Source: an uncultured Oscillospiraceae bacterium
GTDB taxonomy: Bacteria; Bacillota; Clostridia; Oscillospirales; Acutalibacteraceae
Direction: 5' to 3'
DNA length: 64,000 bases
NCBI GenBank assembly: GCA_900547105.1
Contig: URFL01000003.1
Coordinates: 134,214 to 198,213 of the forward strand
In this document: one piece after another, positions 34,798-43,453 of the stretch
Position numbering within the stretch: the stretch's first letter is position 1
Layout of the letters: each line of letters begins with the position of its first letter
Notes under the pieces: model-generated
The model's database searches: none
What the model was told of the DNA's origin: nothing
Seen by the model: only the letters and a program-made list of their open reading frames with translations
Position numbers and translations under genes: made by a program

Positions 34798-35652
34798 TTA
34801 TTCTTTGGTGAATCCTTGTCCGTGCACCTCGTCGGCCGAGGTCAGAATGACGAACGCGGCAGGGTCGATCGCGGTCACCAGCGTGCGCAGCGCGTACACC
34901 TCTGACCGGCTGACCGCGCACAGCAGCACCCGCCGATCATCACCGGTATAGGCGCCGGTCGCTTTCAGAATCGTCACGCCGCGCCCCATTTGGGTCAAAA
35001 TCTCTTTGGCGATCCGATCCGGCTCGCCCGACATAATCAGCATCATTTTGCCGCGGCGGCGACCATATACCAGCGCATCCAGCACCTCGGTGGTCACATA
35101 GATCATCAGCGCCGCATACAGCGCGCTTTCCAGATCGCGATACACCAGTGCGGCAATCGCGATCACCACGCCATCCACCAGCAGAATGAGCTGTCCCACC
35201 GGAACGCCGCTGAACCGCCGTTCCAGCAATCGCGCCGCCACCTCGCTGCCGCCGGTGGTGGCGCCGCGCAGAAAAATCAGCCCCAGCCCTGCGCCCGCCA
35301 GCACACCGCCGCACAAACAGGTCAGAATCTTATCCCCGTGAAACGCCGGCACAAACGGCGCGGTCACATCCATCAGCACAGACGACAACACGGTAGCAAC
35401 CACCGTGCGCAGGGTAAATTCACGCCCCAGCCGGAACCATGCCGCCACCAGCAACGGCAGATTCATCACCAGCACCATCACGCCGATCGGCAGGTGAAAC
35501 AGGTAATTCAGCACGGTAGAAAGCCCGGTCAACCCGCCGGGCGCGATCTGATTGGGCGCGGAAAACACATTGACCGACAGCGCATACAACACGCTGCCCG
35601 CCAGATAGCACAACCCATCCACGCCCGCTTTTTGCAAGGCTTTGCTGCGCAT
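34798..35652 (-). CDS. YitT-family membrane protein
   Basis: A 284-residue protein with about five to six membrane helices in the first 195 residues (NQIAPGGLTGLSTVL and GATTGGSEVAARLL are family signatures) and a soluble DUF2179 domain at about 205-284. The family is widespread in Firmicutes, of unknown transport function. It begins three bases after mrnC stops, with GATAAGGAG inside the mrnC end, so the two are cotranscribed. Confidence 0.9.
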   Translation of the reverse strand: MRSKALQKAGVDGLCYLAGSVLYALSVNVFSAPNQIAPGGLTGLSTVLNYLFHLPIGVMVLVMNLPLLVAAWFRLGREFTLRTVVATVLSSVLMDVTAPFVPAFHGDKILTCLCGGVLAGAGLGLIFLRGATTGGSEVAARLLERRFSGVPVGQLILLVDGVVIAIAALVYRDLESALYAALMIYVTTEVLDALVYGRRRGKMMLIMSGEPDRIAKEILTQMGRGVTILKATGAYTGDDRRVLLCAVSRSEVYALRTLVTAIDPAAFVILTSADEVHGQGFTKE

Positions 35653-35655
35653 AGC

Positions 35656-36042
35656 TTACTCCTTATCGGTTTCCATCGCCAACGCAAACAGCTCGCGCAG
35701 GCGATCGATGCGCCCGGTCAGATAGACATAGCCAAACAGCGCCTCCAGCCCGGTCGCTTTGTGATAATCGTTGCCGCTGCGGGCGGTGTGGGCATTGCGC
35801 CCGCGTTTGTACACCGCTTCTTCCTCTTCGGTGAGGATGGGCAGCAGTCGCTGCATGGCGGCGGCCTGCGCTTCGGCGCGCACCCGATGCACCGCCATGT
35901 TGTGCAGCGCCCCGTTGGGGCGGTTGGCGGCGCTGACCAGCCATTCGCGCACCAGCAGGCTGTACACGCCGTCGCCCACAAACGCCAGCGTCAGCGGGCT
36001 GAGCGTGCGCACATCCACTTGTTCCGGATATAGTCTGTCCAT
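35656..36042 (-). CDS. mrnC: Mini-ribonuclease III
   Basis: A 128-residue RNase III catalytic domain without the dsRNA-binding domain. It matures the ends of 23S rRNA precursor in Firmicutes. LAFVGDGVYSLLVREWL carries the catalytic acidic residues and YHKATGLEALFGYVYL the second signature. The ATG at 36042 follows AGAGGG. Confidence 0.93.
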   Translation of the reverse strand: MDRLYPEQVDVRTLSPLTLAFVGDGVYSLLVREWLVSAANRPNGALHNMAVHRVRAEAQAAAMQRLLPILTEEEEAVYKRGRNAHTARSGNDYHKATGLEALFGYVYLTGRIDRLRELFALAMETDKE

Positions 36043-36414
36043 AATCTACCCTCTTTATACGATGATCGCTGTTGATTGGTATGGTTACACTCCGCTACTC
36101 GCTGCGAGCACATGGCGCTCTGTATTCAGGAAAGCACATGCGTCTTTTTCCACCAAACCGGTTGTTCCCGCAAGCCTTCCCCTCAAGGGGAAGGCTTGCG
36201 AAGTTGCATCTTTTACCATAAGCGGGAGGTATTACCTTCAAGGAAAGGGCTTGCGGAGTTTCTATTTCTTCTTTGTCATTCTGAGCGAAGCAAAGAATCT
36301 TTTAACGCATCCATTTTTCTTCATAAAATTCTTCTTTGCTTTGCCCCTCGGAATGGCAACGATAACCGGGTGCCTGCGTCACTTTTCCACAGTTTCTGCG
36401 CAATTGATGGAAAA
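36043..36414. repeat. Intergenic island with dispersed repeats
   Basis: No gene. AAGCCTTCCCCTCAAGGGG hairpin at 36170-36198, a decayed second copy near 36236-36262, and a fragment CATTCTGAGCGAAGC at 36276, also seen in part at 44.1 and 52.5 kb. Confidence 0.7.
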
Positions 36415-37683
36415 TTACTCCACAAAATCAAACTCGAAATCGTAGATGCTGACGGTGTCGCCCTCTTCAGCGCCGGCTTCGCGCAGCGCATCGATCACGC
36501 CGCTGGTTTGCAGCGTGCGCTCCAGATACTGCAAGCTCTCGTAATCATCAAAATTGATGGAACGCATCAAATGCAGCAGCCATTCGCCCTCCACAAAGAA
36601 CACATCGTCGTGGCGGGTCACGGTTACCGCATGACGATCCACCGGCACCTCCGGCACCGGTTCGGGTTCCGGCTCATACCGCAAAATGGGCGGCAGCTTT
36701 TGCAGCTGCTCGGCGCAATATTTCACCAGCGCGTCGGTGCCGTGCGCAATGGGCGCCATGATGGGGAAGTAGGCGTAGCCGCGCTGTTTCATCGCGGCGG
36801 CAAATGCTTCCAGCTGCTCATCGGTCGCCAGATCGCACTTGTTGCCCGCCACGATCATGGGGCGGGACGCCAGTTCTTCGTTAAACGCGTGCAGCTCGCG
36901 GTTGATCGCATCAAAATCTGCCAGCGGATCGCGTCCCTCGCTACCCGCAACATCCACCACATGCACCAGCAGGCGGCAGCGTTCCACATGGCGCAGAAAA
37001 TCGTGACCCAAGCCGACACCCTCGCTGGCGCCCTCGATCACGCCGGGGATATCCGCCATCACAAAGGAGGCACCCTCGGCGACCCGCACCACGCCCAGCA
37101 CCGGCGACAGGGTGGTAAAATGGTAGTTCGCGATCTGCGGTTTCGCCTCGCTCACCACCGAGATCAGGGTGGATTTGCCCACATTGGGGAATCCCACCAG
37201 CCCCACATCCGCCAGCAGCTTCAGCTCCAGCCGCAGCTCAAACGCCTCGCCGGGCATCCCCGGTTTGGCAAACCGCGGCGCTTGCCGGGTGGGGGTGGCA
37301 AAATGCGAGTTGCCCCAGCCGCCGCGTCCGCCGTGCGCCGCCACAAACGGCTCGTCCGACGAAATATCCGCCATCAGCCGGCCGGTTTCGTTATCATAAA
37401 TCAGCGTGCCGCGCGGCACCTTGATGACACAGTCGGCGCCTTTTTTGCCAAAGCAGCGTTTGGCGCCGCCATCCTGCCCGTTTTGGGCGGAAAATTTGCG
37501 CTTGTAGCGAAAATCCGCCAGCGTGGAGCCGCTGTCGTCCGCGACAAACACCACATTGCCGCCCACGCCGCCGTCGCCGCCATCCGGGCCGCCGGATGCG
37601 ACATATTTTTCGCGGTGAAACGCCACCGCGCCGTTGCCGCCGTTGCCGGCGCGCACCTGTATTTTAGCTACATCTACAAACAT
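36415..37683 (-). CDS. obgE: GTPase ObgE/CgtA
   Basis: A 422-residue ribosome-assembly GTPase. The glycine-rich Obg domain is at 1-157 (GGDGGVGGNVVFVAD), the G domain at about 158-330 with P-loop GFPNVGKSTL, DIPGVIEGA and NKCD, and a C-terminal OCT domain at about 345-422, present in many Gram-positive Obg proteins. GTP-bound Obg associates with the 50S subunit and stress responses. AAAGGAGG precedes the ATG at 37683. It normally follows rpmA; here a thioesterase gene intervenes. Confidence 0.97.
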   Translation of the reverse strand: MFVDVAKIQVRAGNGGNGAVAFHREKYVASGGPDGGDGGVGGNVVFVADDSGSTLADFRYKRKFSAQNGQDGGAKRCFGKKGADCVIKVPRGTLIYDNETGRLMADISSDEPFVAAHGGRGGWGNSHFATPTRQAPRFAKPGMPGEAFELRLELKLLADVGLVGFPNVGKSTLISVVSEAKPQIANYHFTTLSPVLGVVRVAEGASFVMADIPGVIEGASEGVGLGHDFLRHVERCRLLVHVVDVAGSEGRDPLADFDAINRELHAFNEELASRPMIVAGNKCDLATDEQLEAFAAAMKQRGYAYFPIMAPIAHGTDALVKYCAEQLQKLPPILRYEPEPEPVPEVPVDRHAVTVTRHDDVFFVEGEWLLHLMRSINFDDYESLQYLERTLQTSGVIDALREAGAEEGDTVSIYDFEFDFVE

Positions 37684-37708
37684 AAAACTCCTCCTTTATC
37701 GGGGGTCG

Positions 37709-38446
37709 TTATCGGGTATAGGACATACTCGCGGTGAAACAGGTCGCGCCGTCGCGGTCGCCCTGCATCCACACGGTGCTGCCGTCGTCCAGCGCGGACA
37801 GCGCCAGCGCCTGCCCCTCGCGGGATTCCTTGCGATAAGCGATGCCGAATCCGGTGACGGTGCGTCCCTCCATCCCGCCGGGCGCATAATCCGCCAGCAG
37901 CTCGGCGTATTCGGTGTTGTTGAGATGACCGTTAAAATCGATCTCCGACCGGCGCACGACATGGTCGCCGACCGGCTGCAGCCCTGCGGGCATCCGCATT
38001 TTCGCCGGATCGGGGCAGTCCACCGTATAGTCTTGCCCCGCCACGCCGAATTTTTCAAACGCTGCCGGACGCAGCAGCCGGTGCTGCACCGGATCCACCA
38101 GCGTAAACGCGGACACGCTTTCAATCAGCGGGTCACCCGCCTCGGACAAAAAGCGGTAGCAGCGGAAAAACTGGCTGCCCTTGGGCGAGCGGTGCCATGT
38201 TTGCAGCCGCACCGTTTCGTGCAGCCGCGGCGCGCGGCGGATCACGCTGTTCAGCCGGGTCAGCACAAACACGACCCCTTCGCGATACAGCGTTTCGTAT
38301 CCCAGCCCGCCGGCAGCGAAATGCCGCTCGCCAATTTCCTGCTGCAATTTCAGTTGATAGGCGGGGCGCAGCGTCCATTCCGGCCCCACCATATACGAAT
38401 CGACCTTCAGCGTCCATTCCCATTGATCGGCGACTTGATAGCTCAT
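37709..38446 (-). CDS. Acyl-ACP thioesterase
   Basis: A 245-residue double hot-dog protein of the FatA/FatB-like family (PF01643) that releases free fatty acids from acyl-ACP. The second domain carries DFNGHLNNTEYAEL, with the conserved Asn/His catalytic pair. Length is typical of bacterial members. It sits between rpmA (with terminator) and obgE, 25 bases upstream of the latter, so it may drive obgE transcription. Chain-length preference cannot be told. Confidence 0.9.
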   Translation of the reverse strand: MSYQVADQWEWTLKVDSYMVGPEWTLRPAYQLKLQQEIGERHFAAGGLGYETLYREGVVFVLTRLNSVIRRAPRLHETVRLQTWHRSPKGSQFFRCYRFLSEAGDPLIESVSAFTLVDPVQHRLLRPAAFEKFGVAGQDYTVDCPDPAKMRMPAGLQPVGDHVVRRSEIDFNGHLNNTEYAELLADYAPGGMEGRTVTGFGIAYRKESREGQALALSALDDGSTVWMQGDRDGATCFTASMSYTR

Positions 38447-38481
38447 GAATGTCCTTTCCCTACCGGATGTTTCCGGTATAA

Positions 38482-38513
38482 CAAAAATCCCTGCCGGAAA
38501 GCCCGGCAGGGAT
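38482..38513 (-). terminator. Terminator after rpmA
   Basis: ATCCCTGCCGG and complement around GCTTT, then TTTTTGTT on the minus strand. Confidence 0.88.
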
Positions 38514-38523
38514 CAAAGTGTCC

Positions 38524-38808
38524 TTACTGTTCGGCGTACACGCTGACCTTTTTGCGGTCTTTGCCTACCCGTTCAAACCGGACGGTGCCGTTCGCTTTCG
38601 CAAACAGCGTATCGTCGGAACCGATACCGACATTCTCGCCGGGATGGATATGGGTACCACGCTGACGAACCAGGATGTTGCCCGCCAGAACGAACTGCCC
38701 GTCGGCGCGTTTCACGCCCAGACGTTTGGACTCGGAATCACGACCGTTCTTGGTCGAACCAACGCCCTTTTTGTGAGCGAACAGTTGAATGTTGATCTTC
38801 AGCATCAT
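38524..38808 (-). CDS. rpmA: 50S ribosomal protein L27 (precursor form)
   Basis: 94 residues. The N-terminus MMLKINIQLF is the Firmicutes-type propeptide removed by Prp before the mature AHKKGVGSTKNGRDSESKRLG start, which reaches the peptidyl-transferase centre. Adjacent ATGs at 38808 and 38805 are both usable after GGAGG. It follows the Prp protease gene directly. Confidence 0.97.
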   Translation of the reverse strand: MMLKINIQLFAHKKGVGSTKNGRDSESKRLGVKRADGQFVLAGNILVRQRGTHIHPGENVGIGSDDTLFAKANGTVRFERVGKDRKKVSVYAEQ

Positions 38809-39126
38809 TTACACCTCCAAATTGGTCACCTGAATATGGTGGGGATATTGTTGTTCCAGTTGTTCCATGTGCAGGAGCAGCCCTTGCAGAATCGATTGGC
38901 ATCCGGCGGCATCCTTTTTGTCCACCCGCACGGTCATATGTCCGTCGGTCGCCGCCGTTTCGGCTGCGATGGCGCACACCTCGGTGATGGTGTTGGCAAC
39001 CAGATAAGCCGCCGAGGAAATCGCCGCGCAAACCACATCTTCGCCGGCAACGCCCGCGCCGCTGTGGCCGCTGATGTCATATCCCAGCAGGGTTTGTCCC
39101 GCGCGCAGGAACACGACCCGCGTCAT
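38809..39126 (-). CDS. prp: Ribosomal-processing cysteine protease Prp
   Basis: A 105-residue protease that removes the L27 propeptide. Catalytic dyad His21 (ISGHSG) and Cys33 (AGEDVVCAAIS) are present. It sits between rplU and rpmA, the invariant position for this family, and matches the propeptide seen on L27. Confidence 0.95.
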   Translation of the reverse strand: MTRVVFLRAGQTLLGYDISGHSGAGVAGEDVVCAAISSAAYLVANTITEVCAIAAETAATDGHMTVRVDKKDAAGCQSILQGLLLHMEQLEQQYPHHIQVTNLEV

Positions 39127-39131
39127 GGAAA

Positions 39132-39443
39132 TTACGCTTTGATCGCGCTGATCTGCACTTTGGTGTAGGGCTGACGATGGCCCATCGCGCGTTTGCTGCC
39201 TTTTTTGGGCTTATAGGTAAACACCGCGATTTTCTTGCCCTTGCCGTTTTTGAGCACGCTGGCTTCCACCTTCGCGCCGTCCACATAGGGAGCGCCGGTC
39301 ACGAGCTCTTTGTCGTTGTGCAGAGCCACCACCTTATCAAAGGTTACAGAGGCTTGCTCTTCGGCATCCAGTTTTTCGATGAACAGAACGTCGCCGTCCT
39401 GCACTTTGTACTGTTTGCCGCCGGTTTCGATAATGGCGTACAT
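39132..39443 (-). CDS. rplU: 50S ribosomal protein L21
   Basis: 103 residues with YAIIETGGKQYKVQDGD at the start and KRAMGHRQPYTKVQI at the end. ATG at 39443; a GTG one codon earlier is too near AGGT. First gene of rplU-prp-rpmA. Confidence 0.97.
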   Translation of the reverse strand: MYAIIETGGKQYKVQDGDVLFIEKLDAEEQASVTFDKVVALHNDKELVTGAPYVDGAKVEASVLKNGKGKKIAVFTYKPKKGSKRAMGHRQPYTKVQISAIKA

Positions 39444-39455
39444 CACACGTACCTG

Positions 39456-39525
39456 CCTTTTCTATAGACTCGCTGTCGGCGGGCGGAGCCAAAAATGGTT
39501 CACTTAAAAAGCCCGACACAAGCGG
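39456..39525 (-). promoter_or_regulatory. Possible L21 leader structure
   Basis: The 90-base rplU leader contains TGTCGG and CCGACA that can pair across about 35 bases. L21 leaders that mediate autoregulation are known in Firmicutes, but I cannot match this one to the consensus. Confidence 0.3.
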
Positions 39526-39533
39526 CAATGGTC

Positions 39534-39562
39534 ATAGTACCATAAAAACGCAAGGCTGTCAA
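39534..39562 (-). promoter_or_regulatory. Promoter of rplU-prp-rpmA
   Basis: On the minus strand TTGACA (39557-39562), 17 bases, TACTAT (39534-39539). Confidence 0.85.
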
Positions 39563-39594
39563 GACGCGTTTTTGAAAAAATCCGACGGTTTTGG

Positions 39595-39623
39595 TTGTGG
39601 CGGCGACGTTTTTGTGGTATACT
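39595..39623 (+). promoter_or_regulatory. Promoter of DUF1624 gene
   Basis: TTGTGG (39595-39600), 17 bases, TATACT (39618-39623). Confidence 0.65.
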
Positions 39624-39674
39624 GTTGCTCTGCCGCCATGCTGCGCGGTCAATGGCAAAGGAGATGACGATTCA

Positions 39675-40454
39675 TTGGCGAAAAAAACATCCTCCCGCCG
39701 CATTTTGTTTATCGACGAGGTGCGCGGATTTGATATTGTTTTGATGGTATGCTTCCACGCGTTTTACACCATGGGGTGGCTGCTGGATCTGCCCATCGGC
39801 AAAACGCTGTATTACTTTTTTGAACCGGCGCAACCGTTTTTCGCGGGGCTGTTCATTTTCATCTGCGGCATCTGCTGCTGGTTTTCGCACAACAACTGGC
39901 TGCGCGGGCTGGAGCTGGCAGGCGTGGCGGTGGCGATGTCGCTGGTGCTGTATTTTGTGATGCCGGATCAGATGATCTGGTATGGCATTTTGCATCTGCT
40001 CGCCACCTGTATTCTGCTGTTTGCGCTGCTCAAGCCGCTGCTGTCCCGTATTCCGCCGTGGCTCGGACTGATTTTGGCGGCAACGCTGGCGATTTTGACC
40101 TGGAACATTCCGTATTATAACGGCAGCTTTTTTGGCGTGGAGGGGCTTTGGTCGCTGGCGGTGCCGGAGTCGATGATCCAAAATCCGTGGCTGTATCCGC
40201 TGGGGCTGGGGCACATCCGCGGGGCAGCGGATTATTTCCCGCTGATGCCGTGGTTCTTCGTGTTTTTGTGCGGCAGCTTCGTCGGGGTGTGGGCGACCAA
40301 GGGGAAATTCCCGAAATGGATGTATCGTTCGCACGCGCCGTTTTTGTCCGCCGCCGGACGGCACACGCTGATTATCTACATCGTGCACCAGCCGATCATT
40401 TACGGTATAGGGCTCGCCGCCGCGCAGGTGATGCGCTGGCTCGGCGTGTCGTGA
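39675..40454 (+). CDS. HGSNAT-like (DUF1624) membrane acyltransferase
   Basis: A 259-residue membrane protein with about seven helices. RRILFIDEVRGFDIVLMVCFHAF at the N-terminus is the signature of heparan-alpha-glucosaminide N-acetyltransferase-like proteins, which move acetyl groups across the membrane to a sugar. AAAGGAG lies before a TTG at 39675 (LAKKTSSRR), the best start; an upstream in-frame GTG region overlaps the promoter. The acceptor is unknown; an envelope glycan is plausible. Confidence 0.82.
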   Translation: MAKKTSSRRILFIDEVRGFDIVLMVCFHAFYTMGWLLDLPIGKTLYYFFEPAQPFFAGLFIFICGICCWFSHNNWLRGLELAGVAVAMSLVLYFVMPDQMIWYGILHLLATCILLFALLKPLLSRIPPWLGLILAATLAILTWNIPYYNGSFFGVEGLWSLAVPESMIQNPWLYPLGLGHIRGAADYFPLMPWFFVFLCGSFVGVWATKGKFPKWMYRSHAPFLSAAGRHTLIIYIVHQPIIYGIGLAAAQVMRWLGVS

Positions 40455-40486
40455 CGGAACTGGGTATACTAGAATAAGGTAGCCGC

Positions 40487-40523
40487 ATCCCCCGAACCCT
40501 CGTGTTCGGGGGATATTTTGTTT
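40487..40523 (+). terminator. Terminator after DUF1624 gene
   Basis: ATCCCCCGAAC and complement, then ATTTTGTTT. Confidence 0.82.
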
Positions 40524-40977
40524 GGAATTGCAAAATCCCCGTCTGCCTTCCCCTCGAGTGCGCAATTTGCGGGACGATGTGGGCATCGCCCCCTACGCAG
40601 AAACGGTGGGGAAACGCTGAAACTCCGCCCGGCTCCCTCTGACGAGGGAGCTGTCGAGCGATAGCGAGACTGAGGGAGAGACGAAGTTTTTGCAACACCA
40701 AAAGCGGGTAATATTTTCTCTCCTTCCGTCTTTTTGCTGCGCAAAAATCCACCTCCCTTTGCACAAGGGAGGCTTTGGCATACCTCTGGTGTCAGAAAAT
40801 CTACAAATTTCTGACACCTCATCCGTCGCGGCGTAAAGCCGCGCCACCTTCCCCTCCGAGGGGAAGGCTTGCGGAGTTTCTACGCTACTCCAAATAGGAG
40901 AATTACCTCCGAGGGGAAGGCTTGAGAAGTGTCTGCATATCTGCCGTCAAAGGCAGCGTGGCTTTGCGCTCGTCGTT
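40524..40977. repeat. Intergenic island with several dispersed repeats
   Basis: No gene. Contains GATGTGGGCATCGCCCCCTAC (near 40576-40598), a CTCCCTC..GAGGGAG element with inner GTCGAGCGATAGCGAG (40631-40680), CCTCCCTTTGCACAAGGGAGG (40750-40776), and reverse-oriented main repeat (40796-40872) plus a fragment at 40905-40932. Confidence 0.7.
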
Positions 40978-41589
40978 TTAATCGACCCATTCGCGCAGGG
41001 TATGGCACAAATTTTCCGCCCATTCCACCACCTTTAACCGCACCTCATATTTTTGCGGCTGCTGCACAATATCCTGCTGCTCAGGTGTCATCACATCCGA
41101 CAAGGTGGCGGCATGGTCGGTGGCGCTGTCCACACACAGCGGTGGGAACGCCACACACCACCAGTTTTTGCCGGCTCCCGCGCCAATCGTCACCCGCAGC
41201 GCATCGTACATACCCGCCGGCATCGTGCCCGCGTCGTAGGTGCGGGTGTCGAAATACATCCGCGTCAAACACACCGCCACCGGATAATCATACCCCGCAT
41301 CCCGCACCGCCTGCTGCGCGACTTGGGTCAACTCCTCCAAATGTGCGGCGGCGACCTGTTTCGCATCCGTTTGCTCCCGCACCCCATCGAACATCCCCGC
41401 TGCGTGCGCGATCATCGCATCCCGCACCTGCAATTTCAGCTGCTGATCGGCGGCGCTGTCCGAATTCGCCAGAATATGCAGCCGCAGCACCTGGTCGCGC
41501 AGCTGTTCGCAGTTGGCGGAAAACCCGCAAAGCGACACCAAAAAGGTACACACCAGCCCCAAGCTGAGCGCTTTGATCCATCGTTTCAT
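40978..41589 (-). CDS. spoIIR: Stage II sporulation protein R
   Basis: A 203-residue secreted signalling protein made in the forespore, which triggers SpoIIGA to process pro-sigma-E in the mother cell. A signal peptide (LGLVCTFLVSLCGFSA) is followed by the conserved LRLHILANSDSAADQQLKLQVRD segment and GKNWWCVAFPPLC. It supports a sporulating organism. No clear sigma-F promoter could be fixed upstream. Confidence 0.94.
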   Translation of the reverse strand: MKRWIKALSLGLVCTFLVSLCGFSANCEQLRDQVLRLHILANSDSAADQQLKLQVRDAMIAHAAGMFDGVREQTDAKQVAAAHLEELTQVAQQAVRDAGYDYPVAVCLTRMYFDTRTYDAGTMPAGMYDALRVTIGAGAGKNWWCVAFPPLCVDSATDHAATLSDVMTPEQQDIVQQPQKYEVRLKVVEWAENLCHTLREWVD

Positions 41590-41664
41590 ATGTTCCAGCC
41601 CCTTTCAACCGAGAGTATGGGCTGTTTTTGGAAAAATATTCCACCCCGCTTATTTTCAAAAAAA

Positions 41665-41694
41665 TTGCATACTCGGCGTGCCGCCACACATACT
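41665..41694 (+). promoter_or_regulatory. Tentative promoter of DUF378 gene
   Basis: TTGCAT (41665-41670), 18 bases, CATACT (41689-41694), 50 bases before the ATG. Confidence 0.5.
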
Positions 41695-41744
41695 AACGCC
41701 GATGAGAGCACCGCTCTCATACGGGATTGGAAGGAGTGAACAGT

Positions 41745-41960
41745 ATGTGGAATAAAATTGCTTTGGTTTTGACCATTATCGGGGCGCTCAACTGGGGCAG
41801 CGTCGGGTTGTTCCAGTTTGATGTGGTCGCGTGGGCATTTGGCGGCGCGGCCTCCGCGATCAGCCGGGTCATCTACACCGTGATCGCGCTGGCGGGCATT
41901 TGGTGCATATCGCTGTTGTTCCGGGAGGACGCGGATGTGGTCGAGGACCGCGACCGCTGA
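41745..41960 (+). CDS. DUF378 (YuzA-like) membrane protein
   Basis: 71 residues, two membrane helices, with the family pattern LVLTIIGALNWGSVGLF at the N-terminus and RVIYTVIALAGIWCI in the second helix. The ATG at 41745 follows GGAAGGAG. Function unknown. Confidence 0.88.
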   Translation: MWNKIALVLTIIGALNWGSVGLFQFDVVAWAFGGAASAISRVIYTVIALAGIWCISLLFREDADVVEDRDR

Positions 41961-41961
41961 C

Positions 41962-42001
41962 AAAAAGAGCCGTTTGGGGAAACTCCTCAAACGGCTCTTT
42001 T
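41962..42001. terminator. Bidirectional terminator
   Basis: AAAGAGCCGTTTG and complement with T-runs at both ends, between convergent genes. Confidence 0.85.
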
Positions 42002-42005
42002 AATG

Positions 42006-43292
42006 TTATTTGGTTTTCTCTTTGTCTTTGGATTCCTCGTCCTGCGGCGGTTCGGGCGGCTGCACCGTCACCAGCAGGGTGGTGATGCGCTGGTTATCCA
42101 CCGCCTCCACTTTGGCGGTCAGCGTCTGATAGGTGAAGCTGTCGCCGGGGTCGGGAATATTGCCCAACTCGCTCAGCGCCCAGCCGTTGACGGTGGACAG
42201 TTCCTCGTCCTCCTCGTCCGGCGCCAGATGGAAGAATTCAAAAAATTCCTCCAGATCGGCGCTGCCCTGCACCCGATAGGTGTGATCATCCAGCGGGGCA
42301 AAATCTTCGACCACCTTTTCGTGCTCGTCCCAGATGTCGCCCACCAACTCTTCGATGATATCCTCCAGCGTCACAATTCCCATGGTGCCGCCGAATTCGT
42401 CACAGATGATCGCCATGTGCGCTTTGTTTTTTTGCAGCATCCGCAACAGATCGTCGATCTTCATGGATTTGGTGATAAACAGCGCGGGCTTGATGATGGA
42501 GCGGATGCCGGTTTCGGCGGGATCCAGCACAAAAAAGTCGCGTTGGTGCAGCAGTCCCACGATGTTGTCCATCGTTTCGCGATACACCGGCAGCCGCGAA
42601 AAGCCGGATTCGGCAAAAATATGCGCTGCTTCCTCGCGGGTGGCGTCCTCGGAAATGCCGGTCACATCCACGCGGGGGGTGAAGATGTCCACCGCCTCCA
42701 CATCGTTAAACTCGATGGCGCTGCGGATCAGCTCGCTTTCCTGCTCGTCAATGCCGCCGTCCTGGGTGGCTTCCTCCACCATCGTCAACAGCTCGCGACC
42801 GGTGATGGAGCTGTCGCTACGCGACTTGAACAGCCGCGACAACAGCTTTTTCCATTGCGCAAACAAAAAGCTGACCGGGGTGAGGATCGCCATCAGCACC
42901 TCCAAAAACGGGGCAGAAAACATGGCGAACGCTTCGGGCGATTCTTTGGCAAGACTTTTGGGCGATACCTCGCCGAAAATCAGCACCACCACCGTGGTGA
43001 CAATGGTGGCGAGCGTCGCACCCATATCGCCGAAATGCTGCACAAACAGTACCGTCGCCAGCGAGGCGATCAAAATGTTGACCAGGTTGTTTCCCACCAG
43101 AATGGTGGACAGCAGCTTGTCGTAATTGCCCACCAGCCGCAGCACCCGCGCGGCACGGCGGTCGCCGTCATCCGCCTGTGCTTTCAGCCGGATGGTGTTG
43201 ATCGCGGAAAACGCGGTTTCCGTTGCAGAAAAATAAGCCGACAAGACCACACAGATGCAAAGGATCAGTATCCGTATACTGTCGCCGTCCAT
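42006..43292 (-). CDS. CNNM/CBS/CorC_HlyC transporter-type protein
   Basis: A 428-residue membrane protein of the hemolysin-C/CorC class: CNNM transmembrane domain (1-180; SAYFSATETAFSAIN and FGEVSPKSLAKE), a CBS pair (about 200-325; FTPRVDVTGI, GGTMGIVTLEDIIEELVGDI) and a C-terminal CorC_HlyC domain. Related proteins mediate Mg2+ or other cation export. The acidic/lysine tail (PPQDEESKDKEK) is probably disordered. Confidence 0.92.
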   Translation of the reverse strand: MDGDSIRILILCICVVLSAYFSATETAFSAINTIRLKAQADDGDRRAARVLRLVGNYDKLLSTILVGNNLVNILIASLATVLFVQHFGDMGATLATIVTTVVVLIFGEVSPKSLAKESPEAFAMFSAPFLEVLMAILTPVSFLFAQWKKLLSRLFKSRSDSSITGRELLTMVEEATQDGGIDEQESELIRSAIEFNDVEAVDIFTPRVDVTGISEDATREEAAHIFAESGFSRLPVYRETMDNIVGLLHQRDFFVLDPAETGIRSIIKPALFITKSMKIDDLLRMLQKNKAHMAIICDEFGGTMGIVTLEDIIEELVGDIWDEHEKVVEDFAPLDDHTYRVQGSADLEEFFEFFHLAPDEEDEELSTVNGWALSELGNIPDPGDSFTYQTLTAKVEAVDNQRITTLLVTVQPPEPPQDEESKDKEKTK

Positions 43293-43331
43293 AGAGGGAC
43301 CATCGCTCCTTTTATAATGTATTTAAGGTGA

Positions 43332-43360
43332 ACTATACCATACTTTTCCGCAAAAGTCTA
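43332..43360 (-). promoter_or_regulatory. Promoter of CNNM/CBS gene
   Basis: On the minus strand TAGACT (43355-43360), 17 bases, TATAGT (43332-43337). Confidence 0.6.
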
Positions 43361-43379
43361 CTGTTTTGCGTGCATCGGA

Positions 43380-43408
43380 TTGACATTTTGCGGCATACGC
43401 CGTATACT
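43380..43408 (+). promoter_or_regulatory. Promoter of flavin reductase gene
   Basis: TTGACA (43380-43385), 17 bases, TATACT (43403-43408); 20 bases from the divergent promoter. Confidence 0.85.
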
Positions 43409-43453
43409 GTGCCCGTATACTAAGGATACACCATAGAGAAAGGCGGCTTTGCT

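Noticed and set aside
41590..41664. Sigma-F promoter for spoIIR
   Set aside because: GTATG and a GGTGGAATA-like element occur upstream on the minus strand, but the -10 departs from consensus and spacing is uncertain.
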